Below, in pieces: positions 8,544 to 15,978 of a DNA stretch of 64,000 nt. Under the pieces are notes generated by a model. It was not told the DNA's origin and ran no database searches. It saw only the letters and a list, made by a program, of their open reading frames with translations. Origin of the DNA: Allobosea sp. (lineage in GTDB: Bacteria > Pseudomonadota > Alphaproteobacteria > Rhizobiales > Beijerinckiaceae); NCBI RefSeq assembly GCF_017308015.1, contig NZ_JAFKFW010000002.1, forward strand, positions 62,001-126,000. The letters are read 5' to 3'. Numbering within the stretch: position 1 is the stretch's first letter; the number at the start of each line of letters is the position of its first letter. The position numbers were made by a program, and so were the translations under genes.

Positions 8544-9811
8544 GCACGCTGGCGCACGATACGCCGCAGGAAAGGCCGGCACAGCGCCTGGCTGTTTCCT
8601 ATGCCGCGATCAAACGCGGCGCGCTCTGGCTGCTGGCCGCCTCGAGCGGGATCGCGCTGATCGAGCCCTCGCCCTATGAGGTCGTCTTCCTGCTGGTGGT
8701 GTTCGTTTTTGCGCTCACCGGCATCCGCTTCTCACAAAAGCTCCTGCCGCTCGCTCTGCTGCTGCTCGGCTACAATATCGGCGGTATCGTCTCGCTCATT
8801 CCCTGGATGGACGAAAGCGCCTCGGTGCGCTTCACCGCCGTCTCGGTCTATCTGATGATCACAGCGATCTTCGTCGCCGGCATCATGTCGCAGGACGCCG
8901 GCGGACGGCTCGAAACTTTGCGCCAGGGCTATCTGTTCGCCGCATGGATCGCGGGCTTCGCGGGTCTGCTCGGCTATTTCGACATCGCCGGGCTCGGCGA
9001 AATCTTCACGCTTTACGGCCGCGCCGCGGGCACGTTCAAGGATCCGAACGTGCTCGGCCCCTACCTGGCCCTGCCGATCGTCTATGTGCTCCAACGCATT
9101 CTGACCGGGCAGATCGGCATCATCCGGGGACTGCTCACGCTCAGCATCCCGCTTGTCGCGCTGTTCTTCACCTTCTCCCGCGGCGCCTGGGGCGTTCTCG
9201 TCGCCTCTACCGCCGTGATGATCGCCCTCACTTTCCTGACGGCGCCCAACACGGCCGCGCGGGCGCGGATCGTCGCGATGTCGGCGGCCGCACTCGCCGC
9301 CGTGATCGCGGCGCTGCTGGTTGCACTGTCCTTCGAGGAGGTCCGTGCCGTCTTCGAAATGCGCGCCAGCCTGGTGCAGGACTACGACGAGGGCGTCACT
9401 GGCCGCTTCGGTAACCAGTGGCGTGCCATTCCGATGCTGCTGGAGGCGCCGAACGGCTTCGGGCCGCTGCGCTTTCGCTGGCATTTCAACCAGGCCGACC
9501 CGCACAACGTCTACATCAATGCCTTCGCCTCCTATGGCTGGCTCGGCGGGGTATCCTGGCTCTGCCTGATGGTCGCGACCTGCTATGTCGGCTGGCGGCT
9601 GGTCTTCCGGCGGGAACCGACCCAACTGCACGCCATCGCGATCTGGTCCGTTCTCTTCGTCACCATCCTGCAGGGCCTCCAGATCGACAGCGATCATTGG
9701 CGCCATCTCTATCTGATGATGGGCCTTGTCTGGGGGCTCGCGGCTCTTGGACCGGAGAGCAAGGCGGCAGGCGCATCGCTTCAGCCCCTGCCCTTGCGCA
9801 CCACGACATAG
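8540..9811 (+). CDS. O-antigen ligase/polymerase family membrane protein
   Basis: A ~423-residue protein with about ten hydrophobic helices and the O-antigen ligase (PF04932) pattern: GTFKDPNVLGPYL, FTFSRGAWG, then a periplasmic loop and PHNVYINAFASYGWLGG. It should polymerise or ligate the lipid-linked repeat units on the periplasmic face. The start is TTG at 8540 overlapping the upstream stop (TTGA); the frame is open further back into the WcaJ-type gene but those residues are not protein-like. The 3' end overlaps the convergent methyltransferase gene by 31 bp. Confidence 0.85.
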   Translation: MSTLAHDTPQERPAQRLAVSYAAIKRGALWLLAASSGIALIEPSPYEVVFLLVVFVFALTGIRFSQKLLPLALLLLGYNIGGIVSLIPWMDESASVRFTAVSVYLMITAIFVAGIMSQDAGGRLETLRQGYLFAAWIAGFAGLLGYFDIAGLGEIFTLYGRAAGTFKDPNVLGPYLALPIVYVLQRILTGQIGIIRGLLTLSIPLVALFFTFSRGAWGVLVASTAVMIALTFLTAPNTAARARIVAMSAAALAAVIAALLVALSFEEVRAVFEMRASLVQDYDEGVTGRFGNQWRAIPMLLEAPNGFGPLRFRWHFNQADPHNVYINAFASYGWLGGVSWLCLMVATCYVGWRLVFRREPTQLHAIAIWSVLFVTILQGLQIDSDHWRHLYLMMGLVWGLAALGPESKAAGASLQPLPLRTTT

Positions 9812-10599
9812 GCGTGGGTCGTCACGAAATTCCAGCCGATCCGCGCCGCCAAAGCGTTGAAGAGGTGATCCATCTGCTTCAGGCCGGGCATCCGATCGAA
9901 ATAGCCATGTCCCCAGAAACGCTGCACATGCGTCTCGGCGAAGCCTGCCCGCTTCAACATCGGCTCCAGCACGGCCGGATCGCCCCGACACCAGTCATAC
10001 AGAGCGGGAAATTTCGGATCGCCGCCACCATCGCGCCGCGCCGGGAACAACGCGTGCACGATGGCATGCGAAACCCTCTCCGGCAGGACATGATTCAGTG
10101 CGAAGACGGGGGCCCATAGCGTCGGGAAAAAGGCCAGCGCCACGCCGCCGGGCGCCAGCAACTCATGGGTGTTGCGCCAGGCCCGCTCGACTCCGTCGAC
10201 ATGTTCGAAGACCATGCGCGACACCATCATGTCGTAGCCGCCGCGCCGGACATCGGGCTCAGAAAGGTCGCCCGCGATATCGAAGCGCGCGGTCTCGAGC
10301 CCGCGCGCGGCCAGAGCCAGTTCGCCGGCATCGATGTCGTTGACGATGAGATCGATGCCGTTACGGACAGCCTGCTCCGGGGTGAACAGCGGATCGCGTC
10401 CGCCGCCGATCTCGCAGACGCAGCGCAGGCCGAACCGATGCGCCAGCCCGAGGATGGTCGCCTCGTAGTGGTCCCAGGCCCATTGCGAATGCCAGTCGGG
10501 CTTGATCTCCCCAAAGAAGCCGGCGAGCGATCCGGCCGGCTGCGCCATTGCCCGGCGCTCCGGCTCCGCCCCCCCGATCGCGAGACCCGGCATTGCCAT
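9781..10599 (-). CDS. class I SAM-dependent methyltransferase
   Basis: A 272-residue methyltransferase with motif I CEIGGGRDPLF, an acidic strand-2 end (IVNDIDAGEL) and a post-motif SRMVFEHVDG, typical of the Methyltransf_11/25 group. Location suggests modification of a polysaccharide or lipid-linked sugar, but this is inferred. Start chosen at the ATG at 10599 because GGAGG lies five bases before it; an in-frame GTG nine codons upstream is less likely. Its last 31 bases run antisense to the end of the O-antigen ligase-like gene. Confidence 0.8.
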   Translation of the reverse strand: MAMPGLAIGGAEPERRAMAQPAGSLAGFFGEIKPDWHSQWAWDHYEATILGLAHRFGLRCVCEIGGGRDPLFTPEQAVRNGIDLIVNDIDAGELALAARGLETARFDIAGDLSEPDVRRGGYDMMVSRMVFEHVDGVERAWRNTHELLAPGGVALAFFPTLWAPVFALNHVLPERVSHAIVHALFPARRDGGGDPKFPALYDWCRGDPAVLEPMLKRAGFAETHVQRFWGHGYFDRMPGLKQMDHLFNALAARIGWNFVTTHAYVVVRKGRG

Positions 10600-10858
10600 G
10601 ATCGCCTCCACCGCTGCGCCCAGCACGCCCCGCCGACAGTGGCTGCGGGAGCGCAGGGCCGCAACGGCAAGGTTTAACGACAGTTAATCACGCTCTCCCA
10701 CCGGAACGTCGACAAGGCAGGCTCGGCAGCGCCGCCGGAAACCCGGCGGCGAATCTATCCTCAACCTTTCCAGCTTCGCGGAACGGCGCCGAGCACGTTC
10801 CAGCCCATCATCGTTGATGGCGGGCGGGTTTCCCAAGCATTTGATTTTTTAGGATTTA

Positions 10859-10936
10859 TGGTCGGAGCGAGAGGATTCGAACCTCCGACCCCTTGTCCCC
10901 CAGACAAGTGCGCTAACCGGGCTGCGCTACGCTCCG
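10859..10936 (-). tRNA. tRNA-Pro (anticodon GGG)
   Basis: On the minus strand a complete cloverleaf can be drawn: acceptor CGGAGCG/CGCTCCG, D stem GCGC/GCGC, anticodon stem CTTGT/ACAAG with loop CTGGGGG (anticodon GGG, proline, reading CCC/CCU), T arm with TTCGAAT, discriminator A and an encoded CCA. Length with CCA is 78. Confidence 0.93.
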
Positions 10937-11099
10937 ACGGCTCGGCTTATAGTGGCGGGGCGGCGCAGATGCAATGCGCTTCAAGATGGTCATGAACAAT
11001 CTCCTCGCATGGCAACGGCTATCCGGTTCGCGCCGGAAGCGCTGAGCCAGCCCTTGTTCCGGTGATGGGGAGCCGTCCGCACGGTTTCTCCGAGTTTCA

Positions 11100-11111
11100 C
11101 CCAAATGGGGG
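11100..11111 (+). promoter_or_regulatory. CCCAAATGGGGG element, copy 1
   Basis: A CCCA-AA-TGGG inverted repeat extended by GG. The identical 12-mer recurs at 11308-11319, and similarity continues downstream in both copies (nTGCnCnAACnCnTG). This copy is 52 bases before the start of a 36-codon ORF with a good ribosome binding site. It looks like a regulator binding site, possibly of the LuxR/NarL kind by its C-run/G-run arms, which is a guess. Confidence 0.45.
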
Positions 11112-11162
11112 ATGCGCCAACGCCTGAACTGCGCTCTCGTCCGAAGATCGGGTGAGGGGCTC

Positions 11163-11273
11163 ATGCTCGATCAGGACGAACATTCCGCGACCGTGATCGG
11201 CACCACCGTGCCGCATTGGCTGCTGTCCGCAATCAACGGGGCAGCGGTACTGATCCTCCTGCTCGCGATCTGA
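11163..11273 (+). CDS. 36-residue single-helix membrane peptide
   Basis: A short ORF starting MLDQDEHSATVIG and ending in a hydrophobic helix (AAVLILLLAI). A GAGGGG ribosome binding site lies a few bases before the ATG, and the repeated CCCAAATGGGGG element lies upstream, which together make it more credible than its size alone. The arrangement, an acidic N-terminus and a C-terminal helix, suits a small tail-anchored inner-membrane protein. Unrecognised; function unknown. Confidence 0.45.
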   Translation: MLDQDEHSATVIGTTVPHWLLSAINGAAVLILLLAI

Positions 11274-11306
11274 TCCGGGCGACCGGTCGGCCTTTGGACG
11301 CAGATA

Positions 11307-11319
11307 CCCCAAATGGGGG
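11307..11319 (+). promoter_or_regulatory. CCCCAAATGGGGG element, copy 2
   Basis: This is the second copy of the element at 11100-11111, here with full CCCC/GGGG arms around AAAT. It lies 57 bases before the ATG at 11377, nearly the same distance as copy 1 from its ORF, consistent with a shared promoter architecture. Confidence 0.45.
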
Positions 11320-11376
11320 CTGCACGAACACTTGCCTCGATACGATGATGAAAGTGCGGCTCCGGATAACTCCATC

Positions 11377-11565
11377 ATGAAACACAAGCATCAGATGTCG
11401 CTCATTGCGCGGCGGGCCCAGATTCGTCGTGCCGCAGCCAGCCAGAAGAATATTGCTTCAGTGCGGCCGGACGGCCGCCCCGCCTTACGCTTGGTCTCGA
11501 TCAATCACGAGGCCGAGAGAGCCGCAGGGACCGACCGCCGCGACCTGGTCCCGGCCGTCGAGTAG
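11377..11565 (+). CDS. small basic protein, hypothetical
   Basis: A 62-residue ORF beginning MKHKHQMSLIARRAQIRRAA and ending ERAAGTDRRDLVPAVE. It is rich in Arg and Ala and has no membrane segment. An in-frame TTG at 11332 gives a longer form but sits only 12 bases after the repeated element. The ATG at 11377 keeps the same spacing from its element as the neighbouring small ORF has from copy 1. No clear ribosome binding site is seen, so expression is uncertain. Not recognised. Confidence 0.35.
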   Translation: MKHKHQMSLIARRAQIRRAAASQKNIASVRPDGRPALRLVSINHEAERAAGTDRRDLVPAVE

Positions 11566-11660
11566 CCATTTTTCCGGATTCTGCCGCCCATATTCAGCTT
11601 GTGGTCATCTGCGATGCCCCTTCATGGCCGCGCGGCACGGAAGTTGCCGCAGCGTCAACC

Positions 11661-11909
11661 ATGAGCACGGACGGTATCGCGTTGAAGCAGGACTGGTTCC
11701 ATTGCGAGGATTGCGGCTCGCCGGGCGTCTCGATTCCGCACACGCTCAGCGATGCCAGCATCGTCGCCTGCGCCAATTGCGGATTGAGCCTGGGCTCCTG
11801 GGCCGAATATCGCCACAGGGTCGACGAGGCCCTGATGGCCGAGCAGGCCAGCAAGGCGCGCCGCGTCATCGTGGCGGACCCGGTCGGGAGCGTCCTGACC
11901 AAGGCTTAG
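11661..11909 (+). CDS. small zinc-ribbon-like protein
   Basis: An 82-residue protein with two CxxC knuckles, CEDC (Cys15, Cys18) and CANC (Cys37, Cys40), separated by 18 residues. This is the layout of a zinc ribbon. The C-terminal part (WAEYRHRVDEALMAEQASKARRV) looks helical and basic. The frame is open to GTG 11601, but the ATG at 11661 starts the protein-like part. Possible DNA, RNA or protein binding is inferred only from the ribbon. It lies in a cluster of small ORFs. Confidence 0.6.
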   Translation: MSTDGIALKQDWFHCEDCGSPGVSIPHTLSDASIVACANCGLSLGSWAEYRHRVDEALMAEQASKARRVIVADPVGSVLTKA

Positions 11910-12010
11910 CGGAAAGAGGCCGCTGCTCTCGTCGACCCCGTTCGTGCGCACGGATCGGAAACAACAGAAGTTGTCCACTGCCCGGCATCTCGGCCCGGCT
12001 TGCCAGACGT

Positions 12011-12039
12011 TACGTCAGCCTTCACGATCCCCTGACGTA
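12011..12039. promoter_or_regulatory. inverted repeat TACGTCAG-N13-CTGACGTA
   Basis: A perfect 8-bp inverted repeat ending 10 bases before the GGGAGG ribosome binding site of the following 39-codon ORF. It may be an operator or a leader hairpin. Confidence 0.4.
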
Positions 12040-12060
12040 GCGTCGAGCGGGAGGTCGAGG

Positions 12061-12180
12061 ATGCGTGCCGTGTCGCGGTCGGTGGACATGCCGGTTCCGA
12101 GCCAGCGGGCGATTCTGCTGCGCGTGCTCATGCTTCTGGCCGTGACGATGGCCGTGCTGATGCCTCTCATCGACCAGTAG
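12061..12180 (+). CDS. 39-residue membrane peptide
   Basis: A short ORF with a hydrophobic helix (AILLRVLMLLAVTMAVLMPLI) after a basic N-terminus. A strong GGGAGG lies six bases before the ATG, and an inverted repeat lies just upstream. This is the best-supported of the very small ORFs here. It could be a small regulatory membrane protein. Unrecognised. Confidence 0.5.
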   Translation: MRAVSRSVDMPVPSQRAILLRVLMLLAVTMAVLMPLIDQ

Positions 12181-12187
12181 CGCAAGC

Positions 12188-12216
12188 GGCACCGCGGCGT
12201 TTTTCTCCGCGATGCC
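12188..12216. terminator. stem-loop between convergent genes
   Basis: GGCACCGCGG and CCGCGATGCC form a 10-bp stem with one mismatch around a T-rich loop, between the plus-strand small ORF and the minus-strand esterase gene. A transcription stop for either side is possible but there is no T tract after the stem. Confidence 0.3.
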
Positions 12217-12223
12217 ACTGCGG

Positions 12224-12847
12224 TCAGTGGCGGGCCAGCCAATCGCCGAGCAGGCCGATATCCGCCTGTCCCAGCCCATGCCCCGCCGGCAGCACACGGT
12301 GTTCCACGACAGCCCCGTTCTCGCCGAGTTGCCACGCCAGCCTCTCGGCACTGGCTTTCGGCACGATCGGATCGAACGCACCCGACAGGATCAGCACGGG
12401 CTTGCCGGCGAGATCGGCGCGGGGTGGCTCGGCAAAGGGCACCATCGCGCGCAAGAGTGCGGCGCCGGCAAGGATGTCGGGGCGCTGCAGCAGCAGGGCT
12501 GCCGCGATGTTCGCGCCGTTGGAGAAGCCGAGCGCGATCGGCGCCGGCAGGCCATAGCGCTCCTGCGCCCACAGCACGAACTCCGCCAGCTCGTCCGTGC
12601 GCCGCTTGAGATCAGCCTCGTCGAAGACGCCTTCGGCGAGGCGACGGAAGAAGCGTGACGCCGAGCCTTCCAGAATCTTGCCGCGCGGCGAGAGCAGGCT
12701 CGCCCCGGGCGCGACGGTATGGCCGAGCGAGAGGAGATCGCGCTCGTCGCCGCCGGTCCCGTGCAGCAGCAGCAACGGACGGCGAGCCGGCTCACTGCCA
12801 GGCTCGAAGACATGGATGAAGTCGGCAGCGACGGTCGTGGCGGTCAT
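12224..12847 (-). CDS. alpha/beta hydrolase, phospholipase/carboxylesterase family
   Basis: A 207-residue serine hydrolase of the carboxylesterase/YpfH-like family. The oxyanion loop is HGTGGDE, the nucleophile is in GFSNGA (Ser109), the acid in GAFDPIVP (Asp159) and the base in AGHGLGQ (His190). It has no signal peptide, so it should act in the cytoplasm. Start set at ATG 12847, six bases after GGGAG; the ATG two codons earlier abuts that site. It is 107 bp from the ring-cleaving dioxygenase on the same strand; such hydrolases are often partners of MhqO-type dioxygenases, so a shared quinone-stress or aromatic role is possible. Confidence 0.82.
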   Translation of the reverse strand: MTATTVAADFIHVFEPGSEPARRPLLLLHGTGGDERDLLSLGHTVAPGASLLSPRGKILEGSASRFFRRLAEGVFDEADLKRRTDELAEFVLWAQERYGLPAPIALGFSNGANIAAALLLQRPDILAGAALLRAMVPFAEPPRADLAGKPVLILSGAFDPIVPKASAERLAWQLGENGAVVEHRVLPAGHGLGQADIGLLGDWLARH

Positions 12848-12954
12848 AATCATCTCCCTTCATCAAGCAGAACCGCCCCGCCCCTTTCGACAAGCAGGCA
12901 AGGCGTTGCGGTGTCACCCCTGCCGCTCGCCTGGACGGCGGGCGGCAGGGTTCA

Positions 12955-13887
12955 TCAGCCGAGATCGGGCAGTACCGCCTCGATCTCCTTGCGATGCGCC
13001 TCGTACTGCGGCGGCAGCTTCAGAGCGCGGCCGAGTTCGGCGGCGGGTTCGTCGATCGCGAAGCCGGGGATGTCGGTCGCGATTTCGAACAGGACATGGC
13101 CGGGCTCACGGAAATAGACCGAACGGAAATAGTTCCGGTCACGCTGTTCCGTGGTGCGAAGGCCATGGTTCTCGACGAGACGGCGCACCATTTCCTCCTG
13201 CGCAGCGTCGTTCGCTGCCCGGAAAGCGATATGGTGGACCGAGCCCGCGCCCTGCCGGGGCGGCAGGAAACCGCCGGCGACGCGCAGGTCGATCACCCCG
13301 CCGATCGCCGTGCCCTTCGCGGCATAGCGGATCAGCGTGCCCTCACGCCCGATCTCCGTGAAACCGAAGACGTCGCTCAGGATCGCCCCCGTCGGCGCGG
13401 CCTCGGCCAGCAGCAGGCTGACGCTGTGGAAGCCACGCAGCCCGTGCTCGGCCGGAATGCCGCCCTCGGTCCAGGCCGGCTCCTTCTCGACGCCGGGCAG
13501 GCCGACGAGCGCGAGCCTCATGCCGTCCGGATCTCGGAAGCTCAGCACGGTCTCGCCGAAGCGCTTGACCGGGACCTCGTGCGGCACGCCCTGCTCGACG
13601 AAACGATGCGCCCAGAAGCCAATCGAACCTTCCGGAACCCGGAAGACCGTCTCCTGCGTCTCGCCGACGCCGAGGCGGCCGGGAGCGGCATGCTCCCACG
13701 GAAAGAAGGTCAGGATCGAGCCGGGCGCGGCAGCCGCATCACCGAAATAGAGGTGATAGGTGCCGGGATCGTCAAAATTGACGGTCTTCTTGACGAGACG
13801 CAGGCCGAGCACCCGGCTGTAGAAGTCGAGATTGCGGCGCGCCGGGCCGGAGATGGCGGTGACGTGGTGAAGGCCGTTGATCTGCAT
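12955..13887 (-). CDS. ring-cleaving dioxygenase (MhqO/PcpA-like glyoxalase fold)
   Basis: A 310-residue vicinal-oxygen-chelate protein with two glyoxalase-like modules. Metal ligand candidates are the first HH (GLHHVTAISG), the second-module His in GSVHHIAFRA and the Glu in HVLFEIATDIPG, as in iron-dependent hydroquinone dioxygenases. It should open a dihydroxylated aromatic ring. The ATG at 13887 has GGAGG eight bases upstream; longer open frame upstream is not protein-like. It is divergent from doxX and the LysR gene, with a strong palindrome in between, so it is probably induced through that regulator. Confidence 0.88.
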   Translation of the reverse strand: MQINGLHHVTAISGPARRNLDFYSRVLGLRLVKKTVNFDDPGTYHLYFGDAAAAPGSILTFFPWEHAAPGRLGVGETQETVFRVPEGSIGFWAHRFVEQGVPHEVPVKRFGETVLSFRDPDGMRLALVGLPGVEKEPAWTEGGIPAEHGLRGFHSVSLLLAEAAPTGAILSDVFGFTEIGREGTLIRYAAKGTAIGGVIDLRVAGGFLPPRQGAGSVHHIAFRAANDAAQEEMVRRLVENHGLRTTEQRDRNYFRSVYFREPGHVLFEIATDIPGFAIDEPAAELGRALKLPPQYEAHRKEIEAVLPDLG

Positions 13888-13980
13888 GGCTGGGTCCTCC
13901 GTGACCTGATCGTGATGGGCACTCATTCGCCCCGTTGGCCGGAAGATCGGCATGAAGGCCGCCGAGCGCCAGAGGCATTT

Positions 13981-13998
13981 CATTGCATTGATGCAATG
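13981..13998. promoter_or_regulatory. operator-like palindrome in divergent promoter
   Basis: CATTGCAT-TG-ATGCAATG is a perfect 8-2-8 palindrome and contains the T-N11-A spacing expected of LysR-type sites. It lies between the dioxygenase gene and doxX; a TTGACA box follows at 14012-14017. It is probably the binding site of the LysR protein encoded at 14563. Confidence 0.6.
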
Positions 13999-14089
13999 TA
14001 TCGAACGCCAATTGACAATTTGATTTGCGGAACAATCTCCCCGACCTTCTGGGCCGAGGCCAACCGGTCCCGTTTCAGGAGACATCGCC

Positions 14090-14515
14090 ATGATCGACAA
14101 TCGCTTCGCGCCTTACGGCGCTCTCGGCCTGCGCATCGCGCTCGGCCTGATGTTCATCGCCCATGCCTATCTCAAGCTCGTGATCTTCACGCCGGCCGGC
14201 TTCACCGGCTTCCTCGGACAGGTCGGGCTGCCCGGCTTCCTCGCCTGGCCGATCATGCTGGCCGAACTCATCGGCGGCATCGCCATCCTCGTGGGCTTCC
14301 ACGGCCGCCTGGTCTCGCTGGCGCTGATCCCGATCCTGCTCGGTGCGCTCTCCGTCCACGCCGGCAACGGCTGGGTGTTCAATGCGCCGAACGGCGGCTG
14401 GGAATATCCGGCCTTCCTCGCTTTGACCGCCTTCGCGCATGTCCTGATCGGCGACGGCGCGCTTGCCGTCATCGGCTCGCGCTCCCCGGCCGCCACCAAG
14501 CCGGCCCTGGCGTGA
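14090..14515 (+). CDS. DoxX family membrane protein
   Basis: A 141-residue inner-membrane protein with four hydrophobic helices and the DoxX pattern LRIALGLMFIAHAYLKL and PIMLAELIGGIAILVG. DoxX proteins are commonly found beside MhqO-type ring-cleaving dioxygenases and are thought to be redox or quinone related. AGGAGA precedes the ATG. It is transcribed with the LysR gene 47 bp downstream and divergently from the dioxygenase. Confidence 0.88.
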   Translation: MIDNRFAPYGALGLRIALGLMFIAHAYLKLVIFTPAGFTGFLGQVGLPGFLAWPIMLAELIGGIAILVGFHGRLVSLALIPILLGALSVHAGNGWVFNAPNGGWEYPAFLALTAFAHVLIGDGALAVIGSRSPAATKPALA

Positions 14516-14562
14516 CGCGAACCCGCCTTGAAGGGGCACGCGCCTTGGCCGAGAGTGAGCGG

Positions 14563-15528
14563 ATGAATCAAGCCGCGAAGCCATTGGCCTGGGACGATTT
14601 CCGCCTGATCAAGGCGATCGCCGACAAACGAGCGCTGCCGGCGGCAGCGGCGGCGCTCGGCGTCAATCACTCCACGGTTTTCCGGCGCCTCGGCCAGATC
14701 GAGGAGACGCTCGGCACCCGCCTGTTCGAGCGCCATCGCAGCGGCTATGTCGCGACGCCGGCCGGCGAGGAGATGATCCAGCTCGCCGCCCGCGTCGACG
14801 ACGACATCACTGCCTTCGCCCGCAAGCTCGCCGGACAGGAGATCAAGCCAGCCGGTGAGTTGCGGGTGGCCACAAACGACTCCCTGCTGGTCGACCTGCT
14901 GACGCCGCTCTTCGCCCGCTTCCTCGGGCAATGTCCCGATATCCGGCTCGATGTCCTGATCGGCAACCAGGCCGCCAACCTTTCAAAGCGCGATGCCGAT
15001 GTCGCGATCCGGGCCACCGACAATCCGCCGGAGACGCTGGTCGGCCGCAAGGCCGCCCGGATCGCCTGGGCGCTCTACGGGCGCGCCGACGATTTTCCGG
15101 AAGCGGAGCTGCCTTCGCACGAGAGCCTGTGGGAGCATCGCTGGGTCTCGCTCGGCGACCAATTCACCATGCTGAGCGCGGTGCGTTATCTCGCGCGCCA
15201 TGTCGCCCCGGAGCGTGTCATCTACCGGCTCAACACCGTTCTCGGCCTCGCCGAAGCCGTCGAGGCCGGGATCGGCGTCGGTTTCCTGCCCTGCTTCATC
15301 GGAGACACGCGGCCGGCCCTGCGACGTCTGGCCGAGCCGAACCCCGACCTTGCCGCCGATCTCTGGCTGCTGACCCATCCGGACATGCGCCATACGCCGC
15401 GGGTCCGGCTTTTCCTCGATTTCCTGGCGGTCGAGCTCGGGCGGTTGAAGCCGCTGGTCGAAGGTGATCGACCGCTCGGCGGCGATTTGAGGCCGCGGGG
15501 CCCATCGTCGGAAACGCTCCGGCCGTGA
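14563..15528 (+). CDS. LysR family transcriptional regulator
   Basis: A 321-residue LysR-type regulator. The N-terminal winged helix reads WDDFRLIKAIADKRALPAAA then VNHSTVFRRLGQIEETLG, followed by the substrate-binding domain (GELRVATNDSLLV...IGVGFLPCFIG). A TTG six codons upstream is possible, but ATG 14563 follows GAGTGAG. By position it should control the dioxygenase and doxX genes through the palindrome at 13981. The inducer, probably an aromatic or quinone compound, is inferred from the target genes. Confidence 0.9.
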   Translation: MNQAAKPLAWDDFRLIKAIADKRALPAAAAALGVNHSTVFRRLGQIEETLGTRLFERHRSGYVATPAGEEMIQLAARVDDDITAFARKLAGQEIKPAGELRVATNDSLLVDLLTPLFARFLGQCPDIRLDVLIGNQAANLSKRDADVAIRATDNPPETLVGRKAARIAWALYGRADDFPEAELPSHESLWEHRWVSLGDQFTMLSAVRYLARHVAPERVIYRLNTVLGLAEAVEAGIGVGFLPCFIGDTRPALRRLAEPNPDLAADLWLLTHPDMRHTPRVRLFLDFLAVELGRLKPLVEGDRPLGGDLRPRGPSSETLRP

Positions 15529-15613
15529 CTCCCGACGGGCCGCCATCTCCGGAGAGCCTCGCGAGCCCGGCCGGCGATTGCAGCGCAACCCGAGTGCAGG
15601 CTAGGTTCGCGTC

Positions 15614-15784
15614 ATGGAGATCGTCATCCCCCTGATCATCGGCCTCAGCCTGATCTGGCTCATCGGCCGCGGCGTACCCTGGAACGCCAAACTCAGGACC
15701 ATACTGGTCACGCTCGCCGTCGTCGTGCTGATCGTGCTGCTGGAGCGCGGTGGCTATTGGCCCGAATCCTGGCGGCGCAGCTAA
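15614..15784 (+). CDS. small two-helix membrane protein, hypothetical
   Basis: A 56-residue ORF starting MEIVIPLIIGLSLIWLIG with a second helix TILVTLAVVVLIVLLE and a short polar end. Two clean hydrophobic helices and good GC-rich codon use support it, although the ribosome binding site is weak. It lies downstream of the LysR gene on the same strand. The family is not recognised. Confidence 0.55.
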   Translation: MEIVIPLIIGLSLIWLIGRGVPWNAKLRTILVTLAVVVLIVLLERGGYWPESWRRS

Positions 15785-15978
15785 AGTCGAACCGTCAGGC
15801 TGAGGCCAGTTCGAGCCCGACGATGCCGACGACGAACAGATAGAGCCAAGCCATGCCGGCGCCCCGGAATGCGACGTGGCAGTACGCGCCGGAAACAGGA
15901 CGTGTTGCCCTGGTCTGTAAAGCCAGGGCTGGGGCGCGCGAGCAACCGACGCCGCGCCTGCACGGGAGCAAGCCGGGG

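Noticed and set aside
12994-14562. Open frame running before the LysR gene start through the dioxygenase and doxX region
   Set aside because: It is the antisense of the dioxygenase gene and a shifted frame of doxX; only the part from 14563 is LysR.
15795-15854. Minus-strand 19-residue frame starting MAWLYLFVVGIVGLE
   Set aside because: It resembles the first residues of an SMR/SugE protein and could be a remnant of a deleted gene, but it is too short to call.
15907-15929. GCCCTGG / CCAGGGC hairpin before the merR gene end
   Set aside because: A 7-bp stem with no T tract and no clear reason to be a terminator or operator.
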